Below, piece after piece: positions 44,698 to 56,026 of a stretch of 64,000 nucleotides of DNA. This stretch comes from G963701675 sp963701675 (lineage in GTDB: Bacteria > Planctomycetota > Planctomycetia > Gemmatales > Gemmataceae). The notes under the pieces are model-generated. The model made no database searches. It worked only from the letters and a program-made list of their open reading frames with translations, and was not told where the DNA came from. The stretch's first letter is position 1; every line of letters starts with the position of its first letter. The stretch is from positions 1,674,001-1,738,000 of the forward strand of contig OY969623.1 of the NCBI GenBank assembly GCA_963701675.1. Reading direction: 5' to 3'. The position numbers and the translations under genes were made by a program.

Positions 44698-47520
44698 ATG
44701 AACCCGAGGACCTGTCCGCTGGATCATCAGTTGGGACGCTACTCCAACGGCGTGCTGCCGGAGGCCGAGGCGGAGACCATTAATTCCCACTTGGAGGTGT
44801 GCGCCACTTGCTTGGACAAGCTCGATAACCTCTCAAGCCATCCGGATCGGTTTGTCGCAGCCCTGCGGTCACCCGGCGCGACAAGTTCCGAGTTCCATCC
44901 CGCATTGATCCGCGCTTTGGCAGCCGCGGTCGGCCCGTCTACATTCCCTGTCATTGAAGGATCACACACGCTGCAACCTGGTTCGTCCCTCTCCGACTAT
45001 CGCATACTCGAAGAGTTGGGCCGCGGCGGCATGGGAAGAGTGTACCGGGCACTTCATCCACGCCTTGGCCAGGAGGTAGCGCTAAAAGTCCTGCGGCCCG
45101 GCATTGATTCGGTTCCGATCCTGGCCCGTTTCGAGGCCGAGCGTCAAGCCCTCGCTTTGATGGATCATCCGCACATCGCGAGGGTGTTGGACGGCGGCGT
45201 CACTGAGGACAGCCGACCGTTCTTCGTCATGGAATTGGTGCGGGGTGTGGCCATCACGCGTTACGCCGACGAGAATCAATTGGATCTTCGCTGGCGGTTG
45301 GAACTATTTGCACTGGTGTGTCACGCGGTTCAGCACGCGCACCAAAAAGGGATCATTCACCGCGACCTGAAACCGTCCAACGTGCTGGTGGCAGAGTACG
45401 ACGGCAAGCCGGCGCCGAAGGTAATTGATTTTGGTGTGGCCAAAGCCCTGGAACCACGCACGACGATGCGAACCGAAGTTGGCATGTTAGTCGGCACCCC
45501 CGAATACATGAGCCCGGAGCAAGCCGACCTGACAGCAATCGACATTGATACGCGGAGCGACGTGTACGCCTTGGGAGTCATGCTGTACGAGCTACTGACG
45601 GGAGACACGCCATTCGCGCGAACTCGCATGCGAGAAACGCCGATTCTCGAAGTGCTGCGAATCATCCGCGAAGAGGAGCCGGCGCCGCCAAGTCAACAAC
45701 TCGCGAGCCCGCAGAGCGAGCAAGGGAACACCGCGCAGAGAAGTAAGCTGGCCAAGGAAGTTCGCGGCGAATTGGACTGGATCGTGACGAAGTGTCTGGA
45801 AAAAGACCGGTCACGCCGCTACGAGACCGCGTCCGCACTGGCTGAGGACGTGCGCCGGTTTCTGAATGACGAGCCCGTACTCGCCGGCCCGCCGAGCCGG
45901 GTGTACCAGTTGAAGAAGTTCGTGAGTCGCAATCGAGTTTCGGTCAGCGCCGCGGCAAGTGTGCTCGTCGTCTTACTGGCCGGGGTAGCGGTAAGCACGG
46001 CGTTGGCCGTGTGGGCGATTCGAGCCGAGAAGGATGCCAAAGCCGATCGCGACAAGGCGTTGGCCGCCGGGGAACGGGCCGACCAAGAGGCCGCGATTGC
46101 CCAGGAAGTCAGTGACTTCTTGCAAATGGACGTACTACGACAAGCGGACACCACGGTGCAGGCGGACCGACAGCAGGTACCCAAACCGAACCTCACGGTA
46201 CGCGAGGCGCTCGACCGTGCGGCCGCGCGGATCGGTGAGCGCTTCCGGGACAAACCGCTCGTCGAGTCCGCCATCCGGCTGGCAATCGGCGATGCCTATA
46301 GGGGAGTAGGAGAGGCCAGACTGGCTCTGGAGCATCTGGAACGCTCGGTGGAACTTCGGAGGACCGTTCTCGGTCCCGCGAGCACCCAAACCCGGAGAAG
46401 TATGGAAAGCCTTACCGCGGCGTACTACAGCGCCCGCCGCTACAAAGATGCCCTGGCCGTGCAAAAACAACTCGTCGAGCTATCGAAATCGGATGGTCCA
46501 ATCGACACGGCAAGCCTTACTCTGGATTGGGATCATCTCGCACGGCTTTTCCACGAGGGGTCCGCCGAGGCGCTCGACCTGCAAAAAGAAATGCTGGAGA
46601 TCGAGAAAACCGCCTTGGGTCCCGATCACCCGGAGGTTTTTGTGAGCATGAGGAGCTTGGCGATCGGCTACCGTTATGCCGGCCGCCTACCGGAGTGCAT
46701 CACCATTTCCGAAGCGGCCCTAAGGCAAATGCTCTCAACGCTTGGACCCAACCATCCCAAGACACTCCAATGTATGAAAGACCTAGCGGGAGATTATCGG
46801 ACCGCAGGCCGAGTTAGCGAGTCAATCCAGCTCCATGAGCAGGCAATGCCATTACTCAAGGCGGTACGAGGTTCGGAACATCCAGACACAATCAACAACG
46901 CGTTGAGACTGGCACTTGCGTATCTGGATGTTGATCGGATCGCCGAGGCCGTCGTACTCTACGAGGAAGTGGTTAGGATCCGCAAAGCAAAGTTTGGGCC
47001 AGATCATCCGTGGACTGCTCGCGCGATGGTTGATCTGGCGGCGGCATACGAACGAGCCAAGGAGTACACCAAAGCGGAGGCGCTGGACCGTGAGTTGCTC
47101 GCGATCGAACGCGAGCGATATGGTTCCGACCATCCGGAAGTCGGAGTCATTCTGTGCCGCTTGGGGCGAAATCTGATTATGCAATCGAAGTATGTTGACG
47201 CCGAGCCGTTGCTTCGCGAGGCTCTTGCGATCTGCGAGAAGGGCGGCGAACATTGGCAAACGGCTCACACCCGCTCTCTGCTTGGCACGGCGCTGCTCGG
47301 TCTTCAGAAGTACGCGGACGCCGAGCCGCTGCTTCTAAAAGCTTACGAGGGGCTGACTCAACACCAACAGCAGATCCCGCTGTCTCGACGTGACCAACTC
47401 TCCACCGAGGCCGTGGCGCCAATCGTCCAGCTTTACAATGCCTGGGGCAAAACGGCCGAGGCAGCACAATGGCGCGGCAAGCTTCCCGCCGCGCGCGCGC
47501 CCAGCTGTGTTTCACAGTAA
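44698..47520 (+). CDS. Transmembrane Ser/Thr protein kinase with zinc-finger N-terminus and TPR array
   Basis: 940 aa from ATG 44698, with GGAGG 9 nt upstream; the ATG at 44683 overlaps that site. An anti-sigma-like zinc finger opens the protein (HLEVCATCLDKL with an upstream His). The kinase domain spans about 95-375 (GRGGMGRVYRA, HRDLKPSNVLV, DFGVAKAL, GTPEYMSPEQ). One transmembrane helix sits near 425-448 (SAAASVLVVLLAGVAVSTAL). The C-terminus has TPR units (AxxxYxxALxxxE type, e.g. ALAVQKQLVELSKSDG, EEVVRIRKAKFGPDHPWTAR). It should sense an external cue and signal, probably to the adjacent ECF factor. Confidence 0.92.
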   Translation: MNPRTCPLDHQLGRYSNGVLPEAEAETINSHLEVCATCLDKLDNLSSHPDRFVAALRSPGATSSEFHPALIRALAAAVGPSTFPVIEGSHTLQPGSSLSDYRILEELGRGGMGRVYRALHPRLGQEVALKVLRPGIDSVPILARFEAERQALALMDHPHIARVLDGGVTEDSRPFFVMELVRGVAITRYADENQLDLRWRLELFALVCHAVQHAHQKGIIHRDLKPSNVLVAEYDGKPAPKVIDFGVAKALEPRTTMRTEVGMLVGTPEYMSPEQADLTAIDIDTRSDVYALGVMLYELLTGDTPFARTRMRETPILEVLRIIREEEPAPPSQQLASPQSEQGNTAQRSKLAKEVRGELDWIVTKCLEKDRSRRYETASALAEDVRRFLNDEPVLAGPPSRVYQLKKFVSRNRVSVSAAASVLVVLLAGVAVSTALAVWAIRAEKDAKADRDKALAAGERADQEAAIAQEVSDFLQMDVLRQADTTVQADRQQVPKPNLTVREALDRAAARIGERFRDKPLVESAIRLAIGDAYRGVGEARLALEHLERSVELRRTVLGPASTQTRRSMESLTAAYYSARRYKDALAVQKQLVELSKSDGPIDTASLTLDWDHLARLFHEGSAEALDLQKEMLEIEKTALGPDHPEVFVSMRSLAIGYRYAGRLPECITISEAALRQMLSTLGPNHPKTLQCMKDLAGDYRTAGRVSESIQLHEQAMPLLKAVRGSEHPDTINNALRLALAYLDVDRIAEAVVLYEEVVRIRKAKFGPDHPWTARAMVDLAAAYERAKEYTKAEALDRELLAIERERYGSDHPEVGVILCRLGRNLIMQSKYVDAEPLLREALAICEKGGEHWQTAHTRSLLGTALLGLQKYADAEPLLLKAYEGLTQHQQQIPLSRRDQLSTEAVAPIVQLYNAWGKTAEAAQWRGKLPAARAPSCVSQ

Positions 47521-47539
47521 TCTGGACTTTTCTGCGCGA

Positions 47540-47678
47540 GTTTTCGCCACCTGATCCCACCCCCCTGCCCAGCGATTCCGGTGCTCGTGTTCTCCTTGAG
47601 AAGTACCTCGTCAAGTGTCAGCGTACCTTGCGAATAGATGCCGCCTCCCTGTACGGGCCCACCGAGATTTGCGCACAC
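47540..47678 (-). pseudogene. Fragment of a beta-helix gene
   Basis: Reads NLGGPVQGGGIYSQGTLTLD and EVLLKENTSTGIAGQGGG on the minus strand, the rung motif of the LEPR-XLL beta-helix proteins. Neither a start nor the conserved end blocks are present. It abuts the 3' end of the kinase gene. Confidence 0.7.
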
Positions 47679-47994
47679 GCGTTCACTGAAATGCTCGCTA
47701 GTTTTTGCTTTGTTCCGAGAATTCGTCGATCATCGCCGAACCGGCGTTGCGCCGACCCAAAGAGCCGGATCATCGGCGTGGGCATCGCGCGATTCCGAAT
47801 GTTCGAAATCGGCGTCCGCTGGGCGCTGGTGGTCCTCGGTCACGACGAGGAGATGCTAACCGGGCTGTTCTAATACCTGAGTTCGGCCTCAGATTCCTTA
47901 AAGTCCGTGCGCAATTCGCGCGAAAACGTCGCATAGAGGTCGGTGAGACGATTCCCGGTTCGAAGTTTCGTTAGTTCATTTGGAGGTGCAGATC
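47679..47994. other. Gene-free stretch
   Basis: No convincing frame. Provides the promoter region for the SBBP gene that starts at 47995. Confidence 0.5.
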
Positions 47995-50900
47995 ATGAAA
48001 CGATCGCCAAAGTCGATTCGTCGTGGAGAGGGTTTTGGCCGTCCGCAAGGCTATCGACCGGCGCTTGAGTGTATGGAGCGGCGGCTGCCGCCGGGTTACG
48101 CGCTAGCGAGCCCGCTGCTGGGGCCGCCAGCATTGGATCTTAATACCGCGGAGCAACGGTTGATCGACCCCGCAAACGTTTTCGGCATCGACGATCAACA
48201 ACAGCACGAGATCGTACGACGGAGACCAGATGCGAACGCCGAATCAGCCGTCGAACATTCCCAAGAGCAACGACGGGACGAAACGACATCTGAAACGTTC
48301 GACTTTGGAACGAAGTCCCCACGATTCACACGCATAGGGTATCCTGGATGGGCGCCGAACACGGCGAGCGTGGGTACGGTATTCAGTACAACCGGGGCAT
48401 CGAATCGGGGGGTGGTGGACCGTCAGTCGATTCCAAGTAGAGCGCAATTTGGTGCAGCCGCAATCGGTACCGGCAAATCGGCAGACCAAGTATCCAATTC
48501 GCAAGTGCCCACGGAAAAATCCGAAATCCTTAACAGCTACGGCAAACTGCCGTTGAGCTTCGAACAGAACATCGGTCAGTTCGACGAGCGCGTCGATTTC
48601 GTATCTCGCGCCGTCGGCTCGACGGTGTTTCTGACGCCGACGGCAGCGGTATTTGCGATATCAGAGCCGGAAGCGTTAACGACGACGCGAGACCGTCCAA
48701 CCGTCGCTGACGCTTCCGGCTCGGAAGAAAGAGCGCACGTGTCGCGCTGTACATGAACATCGTCGGCGCCGATCCGGATGCTCGTCCCACTGCGTCAAAC
48801 CAGCAGCCGGGTATCACCAACTACTTCATCGGTAATGACCCGACGCAATGGCACACCAATGTCTCCACCTTCGGCCGCGTCGAATATGACGATGTTTACC
48901 CCGGCATCGATCTCGCCTATTACGGAAACAATCAAAACCTTGAATACGACTTCATCGTTTCCGCCGGCGCCGATCCGAACGCCATTGCCTTGAACTTTGC
49001 GGGCGCTGACGACATGGACATCAACGCAAAAGGCGACCTCGTCATCCACTCTGCGGCCGGTGATATAGTCCAGCACGCGCCGCTGACGTACCAGGAAATG
49101 GACGGCACGCGTCAAGAGGTGTCGAGTGGGTACGTGGTACACGGCAACACCGTGCGGTTTCAGATTGGAGACTACGATGCGCAGTTGCCGCTGGTCATTG
49201 ACCCCATCGTCATGGGTTACTCTACCTTCCTGGGGGGAGCCGATGGCGAGTCGGTCGGTGCCGTCGCTGTCGACGCCGGGGGCCAAGCTTACGTGACCGG
49301 AACTACTAGCTCAGTGAACTTCCCTACCAAGCCCGGCGCGTTTGACATAACCAATAACGGCTTCCAAGACGCCTTCGTCACCAAGCTGAACGCGGCCGGA
49401 ACGGGTCTTAAGTATTCCACTTATGTTGGGGGCACAAGCTACGACTCCGCCACCTCAATCGCCATCGACAGCAGCGGTTTGGCCTATATAACGGGAACCA
49501 CCAACTCTTCTAACTTCCCCACAACCATTGGTGCATTCGATACGTCGCACAACGGGTCCGGGGATGTCTTTGTCACCCTGTTGAGCGCCTTCGGCACCTC
49601 ACTGAACTACTCCACGTACATCGGCGGCTCGGATAGCGAATATGCGGCCGGGATCGCATTGGATACGAGCAACAATGTTTTCATTACCGGCGAAACCCAA
49701 TCGACCAATTACCCGACGACCGCCGGCGCTTTCAGCACGATCTACAACGGAGGCATCTTTGGCGACGTCTTTGTCACCAAGCTCAAACCCATCGGTTTCA
49801 CCACGCTCACCTATTCCACTTTTCTGGGCGGTTTAGAAGGCGATACCGGGGCCGAACTGGCCGTAGATGGCAGCGGCAACGCCTATATCACTGGATGGAC
49901 CGATTCCACCAACTTTCCGACCACGCCGGGAAGTTTCGACACTTCGCACAACGGCGGCGCCGGCGAAGGTTTCGTCTCCAAGCTTAACCCAAGCGGGTCG
50001 GCTCTGGTTTACTCGACGTTTCTCGGCGGCATCAACAGCGATCTGTTGACAAGCTTGGCGATCGATGCCAGCGGAAATGCCTATGTCACTGGGACGACCA
50101 CCTCCGGCGATTTTCCGATAACGCCCGGCGCCTTCGACACGTTTAAGACAGGCATCTACGATGCCTTCGTTACCAAGTTGAATACGGCGGGGTCCGCCCT
50201 CGTTTACTCGACCTTCCTCGGGGGCTTCGAATCCGAGCTCCCGCGCGCGATCAAGGTGGATGCCGCCGGCAATGCCTACGTCACCGGTGAAACTTCGTCC
50301 TTCGACTTCCCCACCACGCCGGGCGCGCTGGACACGACCTTCAATCAAGGAGTTTTCGATGCCTTCATTACCAAGCTAAACGCCGCTGGCTCGTCCCTCC
50401 TGTACTCGACATATCTCGGCGGCACGGGCGAAGACTTTGGCTACGCCCTGGCTATCGACGCTCTCGGCAGCATCTACGTGGGTGGATACACGGAGTCGCC
50501 CACGTTCCCGACGACCCACGGCGTGTACGACACGACGAACGGCGGCTTGAGCGACGCGTTCGTCACTAAGCTGCACGTCTCCCCCCAAGCGTGCGGATGC
50601 TTCAGCGGTCAAACCATCAGCACGGCCGCCGACGGCGCCTACGATGTATTCGCGGTCGACTTCGACCGCGACGGCGACACGGACGTCCTTTCCGCCTCCA
50701 ACTTCGACAAAAAGTTCGCGTGGTATGAAAACAACGGCAGCCAGAGTTTCACCCCACACACGATCAACGCCGACTGGACTGGACCCACGAGTGTGTTCGC
50801 TGCCGACAGAGACGGCGACGGCGATACTGACGTGCTGTTCGCCGCCAGCGGCATCATCGGCTGGTTCGTGAATAACGGCAACCAAGGTTTCTCCGGGCCC

Positions 50901-52520
50901 CACATCGTCTCTAACGTGATCGCTAGCCCGCGCAGCGTGTATGCGAAGGACGTCGATGGCGATGGCGATATGGACGTTCTTTCCGCGTCCGCCTTTGATG
51001 ACAAGATCGCCTGGTATGAAAACGTGAACAATGCCTTTTTCAGCCATGTCATAACAACCGCTGCCAACGGCGCGCAATCCGTGATCGCGACGGATGTCGA
51101 TGACGACGGCGATATCGACGTCCTCTCCGCATCGCGCTATGACAATAAGATCGCCTGGTACGAAAACAACGGCAGCGAGGTTTTCACTCCACGCACCATC
51201 ACCACCAGCGCAGTCGCTGCTAACAGCGTCTACGCGGCCGATGTGGACGGTGACGGCGATATCGACGTTCTCTCCGCGTCGTATGGCGACAACAAAGTCG
51301 CCTGGTATGAAAACGACGGCAATCAGAACTTCACCACTCGCCTCGTGACCAACACGTTCGCCAACATACCCAAGGAAGTGTCCGCCGCCGACTTAGACGG
51401 CGATGGCGACACTGACGTCTTGTCCGCGTCTATCATCGACAACCGGATCGCATGGTATCGCAACGACGGCGGGCCGAATCCGACGTTCACTCCTTTCACC
51501 ATCACGACGGCTGCCGGCGGGGCGGAAAGTGTGTTCGCGGCCGACATGGACGGCGACGGCGATACCGACGTACTCTCCGCATCGACGAATGACGACAAGA
51601 TCGCCTGGTACAAGAATCTCTCCTTCCAGGTGGTAAATGCGAACGACTCCGGATCCGGCTCGCTCCGCCAGGCGATCCTTGACGCCAACCTCAACCCTGG
51701 CGTCGACACCATCACGTTCGACATCACGACACCCTCGATAGAGATACGGCCGTTTACCGCCCTGCCGCCGATCACGGACCCGGTGATCATCGACGGCACG
51801 ACTCAGCCGGGTTACGCGGGCACGCCGCTGATCTCCATTTCGGGCGTCAACGCTCCTTCGGTTAACGGACTTCAAGTGACCGCCGGGAACAGCACGATCA
51901 AGGGACTTTCCATTACATCGTTTTCCACTGGAACAGGGATCCGATTGGAAACCGGCGGCGGCAACGTGATCGTCGGCAACTACATCGGGGTTACGCCGGC
52001 GGGACTTGGCTCCAGCAACGGAATCGGCATCGTTATCACCTCGTCCTCCAACACCATCGGCGGCACGACGGCGGGGGCAGGCAACCGCATCGCCTCTAAT
52101 GCCAATGCAGGAGTGCTCGTCGATACCGGAGTAAATAACGCCATTCGCCAGAATCAGATGTACCTCAACGGCAGCTTGGGCATCGACCTCATCAACGGCG
52201 GAAACAACAATCAGAACAAACCGTCGGTGAATGCCGCATCGGCCGGCGGTGGCACGACGAACATCACGGCGTCGCTGGTCAGCGCGCCCAGCACGACGCA
52301 CACGCTGGATTTCTTCAGCAGCCCCATTTGCAATCCGTCGACGTTTGGCGAAGGGGAAACCTATCTCGGCTCCAAAACGCTGACGACGAAAACGACAGGC
52401 CGCGGCCGAACCGTTTTCGTCGCCGGTTTCCAAGTCCCAGTCGGACACGTGATCAGTGCGACGGCCACGAGTCCCGGCAACGATACGTCGGAATTCGCCA
52501 AGTGCCTGACGGTGACGTAA
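47995..52520 (+). pseudogene. Giant LEPR-XLL protein: DUF7948 + SBBP repeats + VCBS propeller + beta-helix, frameshifted by a palindromic insert
   Basis: From ATG 47995 (GGAGGT upstream). Leader ALECMERRLPPGYALASPL, then the DUF7948-like start (LPLSFEQNIGQFDERVDFVS, TAAVFAI). The frame is lost at about 48700 in a palindromic element and resumes at ALYMNIVGADPDAR. If the second frame is read alone from ATG 48753 it overlaps the first stop by 4 nt (ATGA). It continues with SBBP repeats (about 8), seven VCBS units of the form DVDGDGDIDVLSASxxDNKI-AWYENNG, and a C-terminal parallel beta-helix of the CSLREAI-like start (NDSGSGSLRQAILDANLNPG). Joined length ~1500 aa. Likely exported and surface-bound. 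Confidence 0.82.
48664..48722. repeat. Palindromic element inside the SBBP gene
   Basis: GAGCCGGAAGCGT at the left is the exact reverse complement of ACGCTTCCGGCTC at the right (13 bp arms), with partly complementary inner sequence. It lies in the same loop of the DUF7948 domain where two other paralogues carry heptad repeats. The frame break is at or just after it. Confidence 0.85.
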
Positions 52521-52627
52521 CAGTCAAGTGAATTAGTAGCGACCCAGCGTAGTGACCGGCTTCTTAAAGAACTACTTCGTCCACAATTCGACGTCGCTAC
52601 CGGCCGGCGGACTGGCCCGGTGGTTGG

Positions 52628-52717
52628 ATTGAGAACGTCACACTGGAATCGCTCGAAGGCCGCACGATGCTCAATGCGTATTTCGTCGTGAATACCAACG
52701 ATGGCGGCCGGGTATAG
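52628..52717 (+). pseudogene. Relic of a LEPR-XLL leader
   Basis: Thirty codons reading IENVTLESLEGRTMLNAYFV and VNTNDGGRV, then a stop. It is the leader followed by the first strand of a typical CSLREAI-like domain. No start codon with a ribosome site. Confidence 0.6.
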
Positions 52718-52799
52718 TGGCCCAATCGAATTGACTAAGGTTAGTCTGCGCCGATAAGAACAAAAAAGCCGACGTGGTGGAACACCCTGGCCTGCACGG

Positions 52800-53038
52800 T
52801 CCGTGCCCGTCTCGGTCAACGGCCCGCGGCGGAATTCCACGAGCTGATTGAGCTTGTCGTAACCTTTAGTGTCGCCGTTCTCGTGATAAAGCTCGTCGAA
52901 GTTTCCCGTCGTGTCGACAAGATTATCGCGGTAGAGGCGGTTGCCGTTCTGATCGTAGCCGTAGACAAACCGGTCGGTGTGCCCGCTGCCGTCGGTCTTT
53001 CGCCAGCGTTGGTCGCGCACGCGGCCGTGGGGGAACAT
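52800..53038 (-). pseudogene. RHS/YD-repeat protein fragment
   Basis: Reads VRDQRWRKTDGSGHTDRFVY, GYDQNGNRLYRDNLVDTTG and LYHENGDTKGYDKLNQLVEF, a clear RHS-type wall repeat. Both ends are lost. Perhaps the remainder of a polymorphic-toxin-like or wall-associated gene. Confidence 0.75.
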
Positions 53039-53045
53039 TCACGGG

Positions 53046-53921
53046 TGCATTTATTGGATTCAGTTTTCTCAGGCAAACCGGCTTGGCGATCGACACCGTG
53101 GGAGTCGACATCGGAGTTGAAGGCTTCGTGGGTATCGCCATTCCTTTTAGGTGAACCGTGTTCCTTTTGACAGTCCGCGCGCTGGCACTTGAGTTATTTC
53201 TCAGGCGTCGAATGCGTTGGCGAAGATCTGATCCACGACCGACGCTGAAGCGATTCCGCCGGCGAATCGGCGAACCCGCTCGGGCGAGAAAAGTGAGAAG
53301 AGGGCGTCGCTTCCTGCGTCACCCTCCCCTCGGCCTAGGCCAAAGCTCGCGTTTAAGTGCATACAGCTGAAACAAGCTTAGCCGCTCGCCATCAGGCGGC
53401 AAGAGCACGAACGAACAGCTGCACATTAGTCGGCGAGTGCTTTTCGTAAGTTCCCGCGAAGAAACCAGAAGGCGAAGCCCGCCCGCCGAAGCCCGACTAG
53501 AATTCCCTGCCGAAATTTCGCAATTCGTTTGCGCGATCTCACCGGTTATGGCGCACTGCTAAGTAGAGGACGTTCAATTAGTAATCGCTCGATGGAAGCG
53601 AACAACAAGCAAGCGTGTCACTGTTGGACAGGAGTTCAGCATGTGGTGGTTCGGCATTGCATGTGGTGCGGTTCTGCGAGCGTTGGCGGCATGGTATCGC
53701 CCCGCGCAACCATCTGTCGTAGGTCACTGGCGTTGGGTTAGTTTACCTGCCGTGCTACCGGTTGAGTACGATACTCTCCGACCCGATGAAGTAGGCGATT
53801 TCCTGGAAAAAACGGCACAATGCCTCGCCGCTAACCAACTACATCATCAATGAGTTACAACGCGCTTCTGACCGGACCGGAGCGCGCCGCGAAAACACGG
53901 GTCCAGTACGGAGATAAACTC
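53046..53921. other. Region without a confident gene
   Basis: Short open frames exist (for example 53641-53853) but none has convincing composition plus a ribosome site. Nothing else recognised until the leader at 53922. Confidence 0.45.
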
Positions 53922-55889
53922 ATGCGTCACGGCCAGTGGAAACAAGTCCCGGCAAGCAGGCGTTGTAGGCCGTGGCTCGAACGCTTAGAAGCCCGCGAGC
54001 TTCTGGCTTCGGACTTCGGCGACGCCCCGCTGCCGCATAAGTCCCTTCTCGCCGAAGGCGGCGCCGAGCATATGGCCGTTGGTGCGACCCTCGGCGCCAC
54101 TCGCGACACGGAAGCAGACGGTGTGCATTCGATAGCCGCCAACGGCGACGATACCACCGGCATCGACGACGAAGACGGCGTGACTTTCGGCACGATTCGC
54201 GCCGGTCAGCTATCGGCCACGGCGATAGTCAACGTGCGTGGCGGCGCTGCCAAGTTGGATGCGTGGATCGATTTCAATCGCGATGGCTCGTGGGGCGGCC
54301 CGGGGGAGCAAATCGCCGACGGCGTGGCCGTGGTACCTGGCAATAACAGCATTTCATTCGACGTGCCGAGTTGGGCCGCGGAGGGGACCACTTATGCTCG
54401 ATTTCGATTGAGCACCGCCGGCAACCTGGGTGTAGGTGGCGTGACGGCTGACGGCGAGGTGGAAGACTACGGCGTGACGGTCGCACCACCGAAAGCGGCG
54501 TGCGGCTGCTTCAGCCCACATTCCATCAGCAACGCCACGGTAGGCGGCTGGAGTGTATTTGCGGCAGATGTTGATAACGACGGCGACACCGACGCTCTCA
54601 CCGCGTCGATTGGCGACGGGATGGTCGCCTGGTACGAAAATGACGGGAGCCAAGGGTTCACCACGCACATCATCGACAATACGACCGATAATTATGTGCT
54701 CGGCATTCACGCGGCGGACCTGGATGGCGATGGCGACATGGACGTCCTTGCCGCATTCCAGTTTGTCAACATGATCGTCTGGTACGAAAACGACGGCAAC
54801 CAGACCTTCACGGCACACACGGTCACCGCTAGCGCCAATGGCGCCCACAAAGTATTTACGGCCGACATGGACGGCGACGGCGACATTGACGTCCTCTCCG
54901 CGTCGGAGTTCGACGACAAAATTGCCTGGTACGAGAACAACGGCAACCAGAACTTCACCGCCCGCACAATCACCACTAGCGCTAACGGGGCCTGGAGCGT
55001 CTACGCCGCGGATGTGGACAGCGATGGCGACATGGACGTCCTCTCCGTTTCGCTATTTGACGACAAGATTGCCTGGTACGAAAACTCCGGTAGTCAGAAC
55101 TTCACCACCCGCACTATTACGACGAGCGCGGACGCGGCGAACAGTGTATTCGCGGCCGACGTTGACAGCGACGGCGATACCGATGTCCTTTCCTCCTCCG
55201 GCAACGACGACGAGGTCACCTGGTTTGAGAACGACGGCAACCAGAACTTCACGACTCACATCATTAGCACGGCCGCGAACAACCCCAAAAGCGTGTATGC
55301 CGCGGACATTGACGGCGACGGCGACATGGACGTCTTGTCCGCTTCATACCTCGACGACAAGGTCGCATGGTACAAGAACGACGGTAACGAGAACTTCACT
55401 GCCAAGACCATCACCACCGCCGCGGACGGCGCCTACAGTGTGGTCGCGGCCGATGTGGATGGCGACGGCGATCTCGATGTCCTGGCGACAGCTCCTAATG
55501 CCGATAGCGTTTTTTGGTACGAGAACCGGTTGAACGTGACCGGTGGCCTTCAAAAAGATCCGGTCACTCCCCCGATTGTGCCGCTCCCGATTCCGCCCCC
55601 GCCAGGGCCTATCGGTGCTGGCGCCGCGACCTCGGCTTGGTTCGAGAGTGACAACGAACGCGTGCTGTCGCTTCTCCACGGATCGACGATGACGCGAACG
55701 ATTTTGATGGACTCCGCTACGCGTCCGGGTGATGGGGTTGCCGCCGCCACTTTTGACGGGTCGCGGTACACCGAAGCATATCCGCGAAGCGACGGCATCA
55801 AGAGACCGCAAGCCTGGAAATGGGCGGGCGCGAGTCCGGTCGATCTGCGTCTGTTGGACAACCTCTTTGTCGATGAGGTAGTGCCCTGA
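53922..55889 (+). CDS. LEPR-XLL protein with GEVED domain and VCBS propeller
   Basis: 655 aa from ATG 53922 (GGAG upstream; the frame is open from 53850). Leader PWLERLEARELLASDFGDAP. A GEVED domain occupies about residues 30-160 (DTTGIDDEDGVTFG, DAWIDFNRDGSWGGPGEQIA, GGVTADGEVEDYGVTV). Seven VCBS units follow (DVDNDGDTDALTASIGDGMV, WYENDGSQGFTTH pattern). A C-terminal region with a proline-rich linker ends the protein. The VCBS units closely match those of the 48-kb giant protein (same AADVDxDGDxDVLSAS wording), so that block was exchanged between them. Confidence 0.87.
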   Translation: MRHGQWKQVPASRRCRPWLERLEARELLASDFGDAPLPHKSLLAEGGAEHMAVGATLGATRDTEADGVHSIAANGDDTTGIDDEDGVTFGTIRAGQLSATAIVNVRGGAAKLDAWIDFNRDGSWGGPGEQIADGVAVVPGNNSISFDVPSWAAEGTTYARFRLSTAGNLGVGGVTADGEVEDYGVTVAPPKAACGCFSPHSISNATVGGWSVFAADVDNDGDTDALTASIGDGMVAWYENDGSQGFTTHIIDNTTDNYVLGIHAADLDGDGDMDVLAAFQFVNMIVWYENDGNQTFTAHTVTASANGAHKVFTADMDGDGDIDVLSASEFDDKIAWYENNGNQNFTARTITTSANGAWSVYAADVDSDGDMDVLSVSLFDDKIAWYENSGSQNFTTRTITTSADAANSVFAADVDSDGDTDVLSSSGNDDEVTWFENDGNQNFTTHIISTAANNPKSVYAADIDGDGDMDVLSASYLDDKVAWYKNDGNENFTAKTITTAADGAYSVVAADVDGDGDLDVLATAPNADSVFWYENRLNVTGGLQKDPVTPPIVPLPIPPPPGPIGAGAATSAWFESDNERVLSLLHGSTMTRTILMDSATRPGDGVAAATFDGSRYTEAYPRSDGIKRPQAWKWAGASPVDLRLLDNLFVDEVVP

Positions 55890-56026
55890 TCGGCGATTGC
55901 CGGCGCGTCCTCGTGCCGCCTTACTGCAGAAGCCTCGACGAAACATCAAACAAAATTCACGCGATGCCGCCGACCGGACCCGGTGCGCGCCGCGACTCCA
56001 ACACGGTCCGAAATCGGAGGTGCATC

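Noticed and set aside
51393..52448. 351-codon minus-strand ORF
   Set aside because: Antisense to the VCBS/beta-helix part of the giant SBBP gene; arginine-rich with no motifs.
53641..53853. 70-codon ORF before the GEVED gene
   Set aside because: No ribosome site and no domain; overlaps the upstream part of the next open frame.
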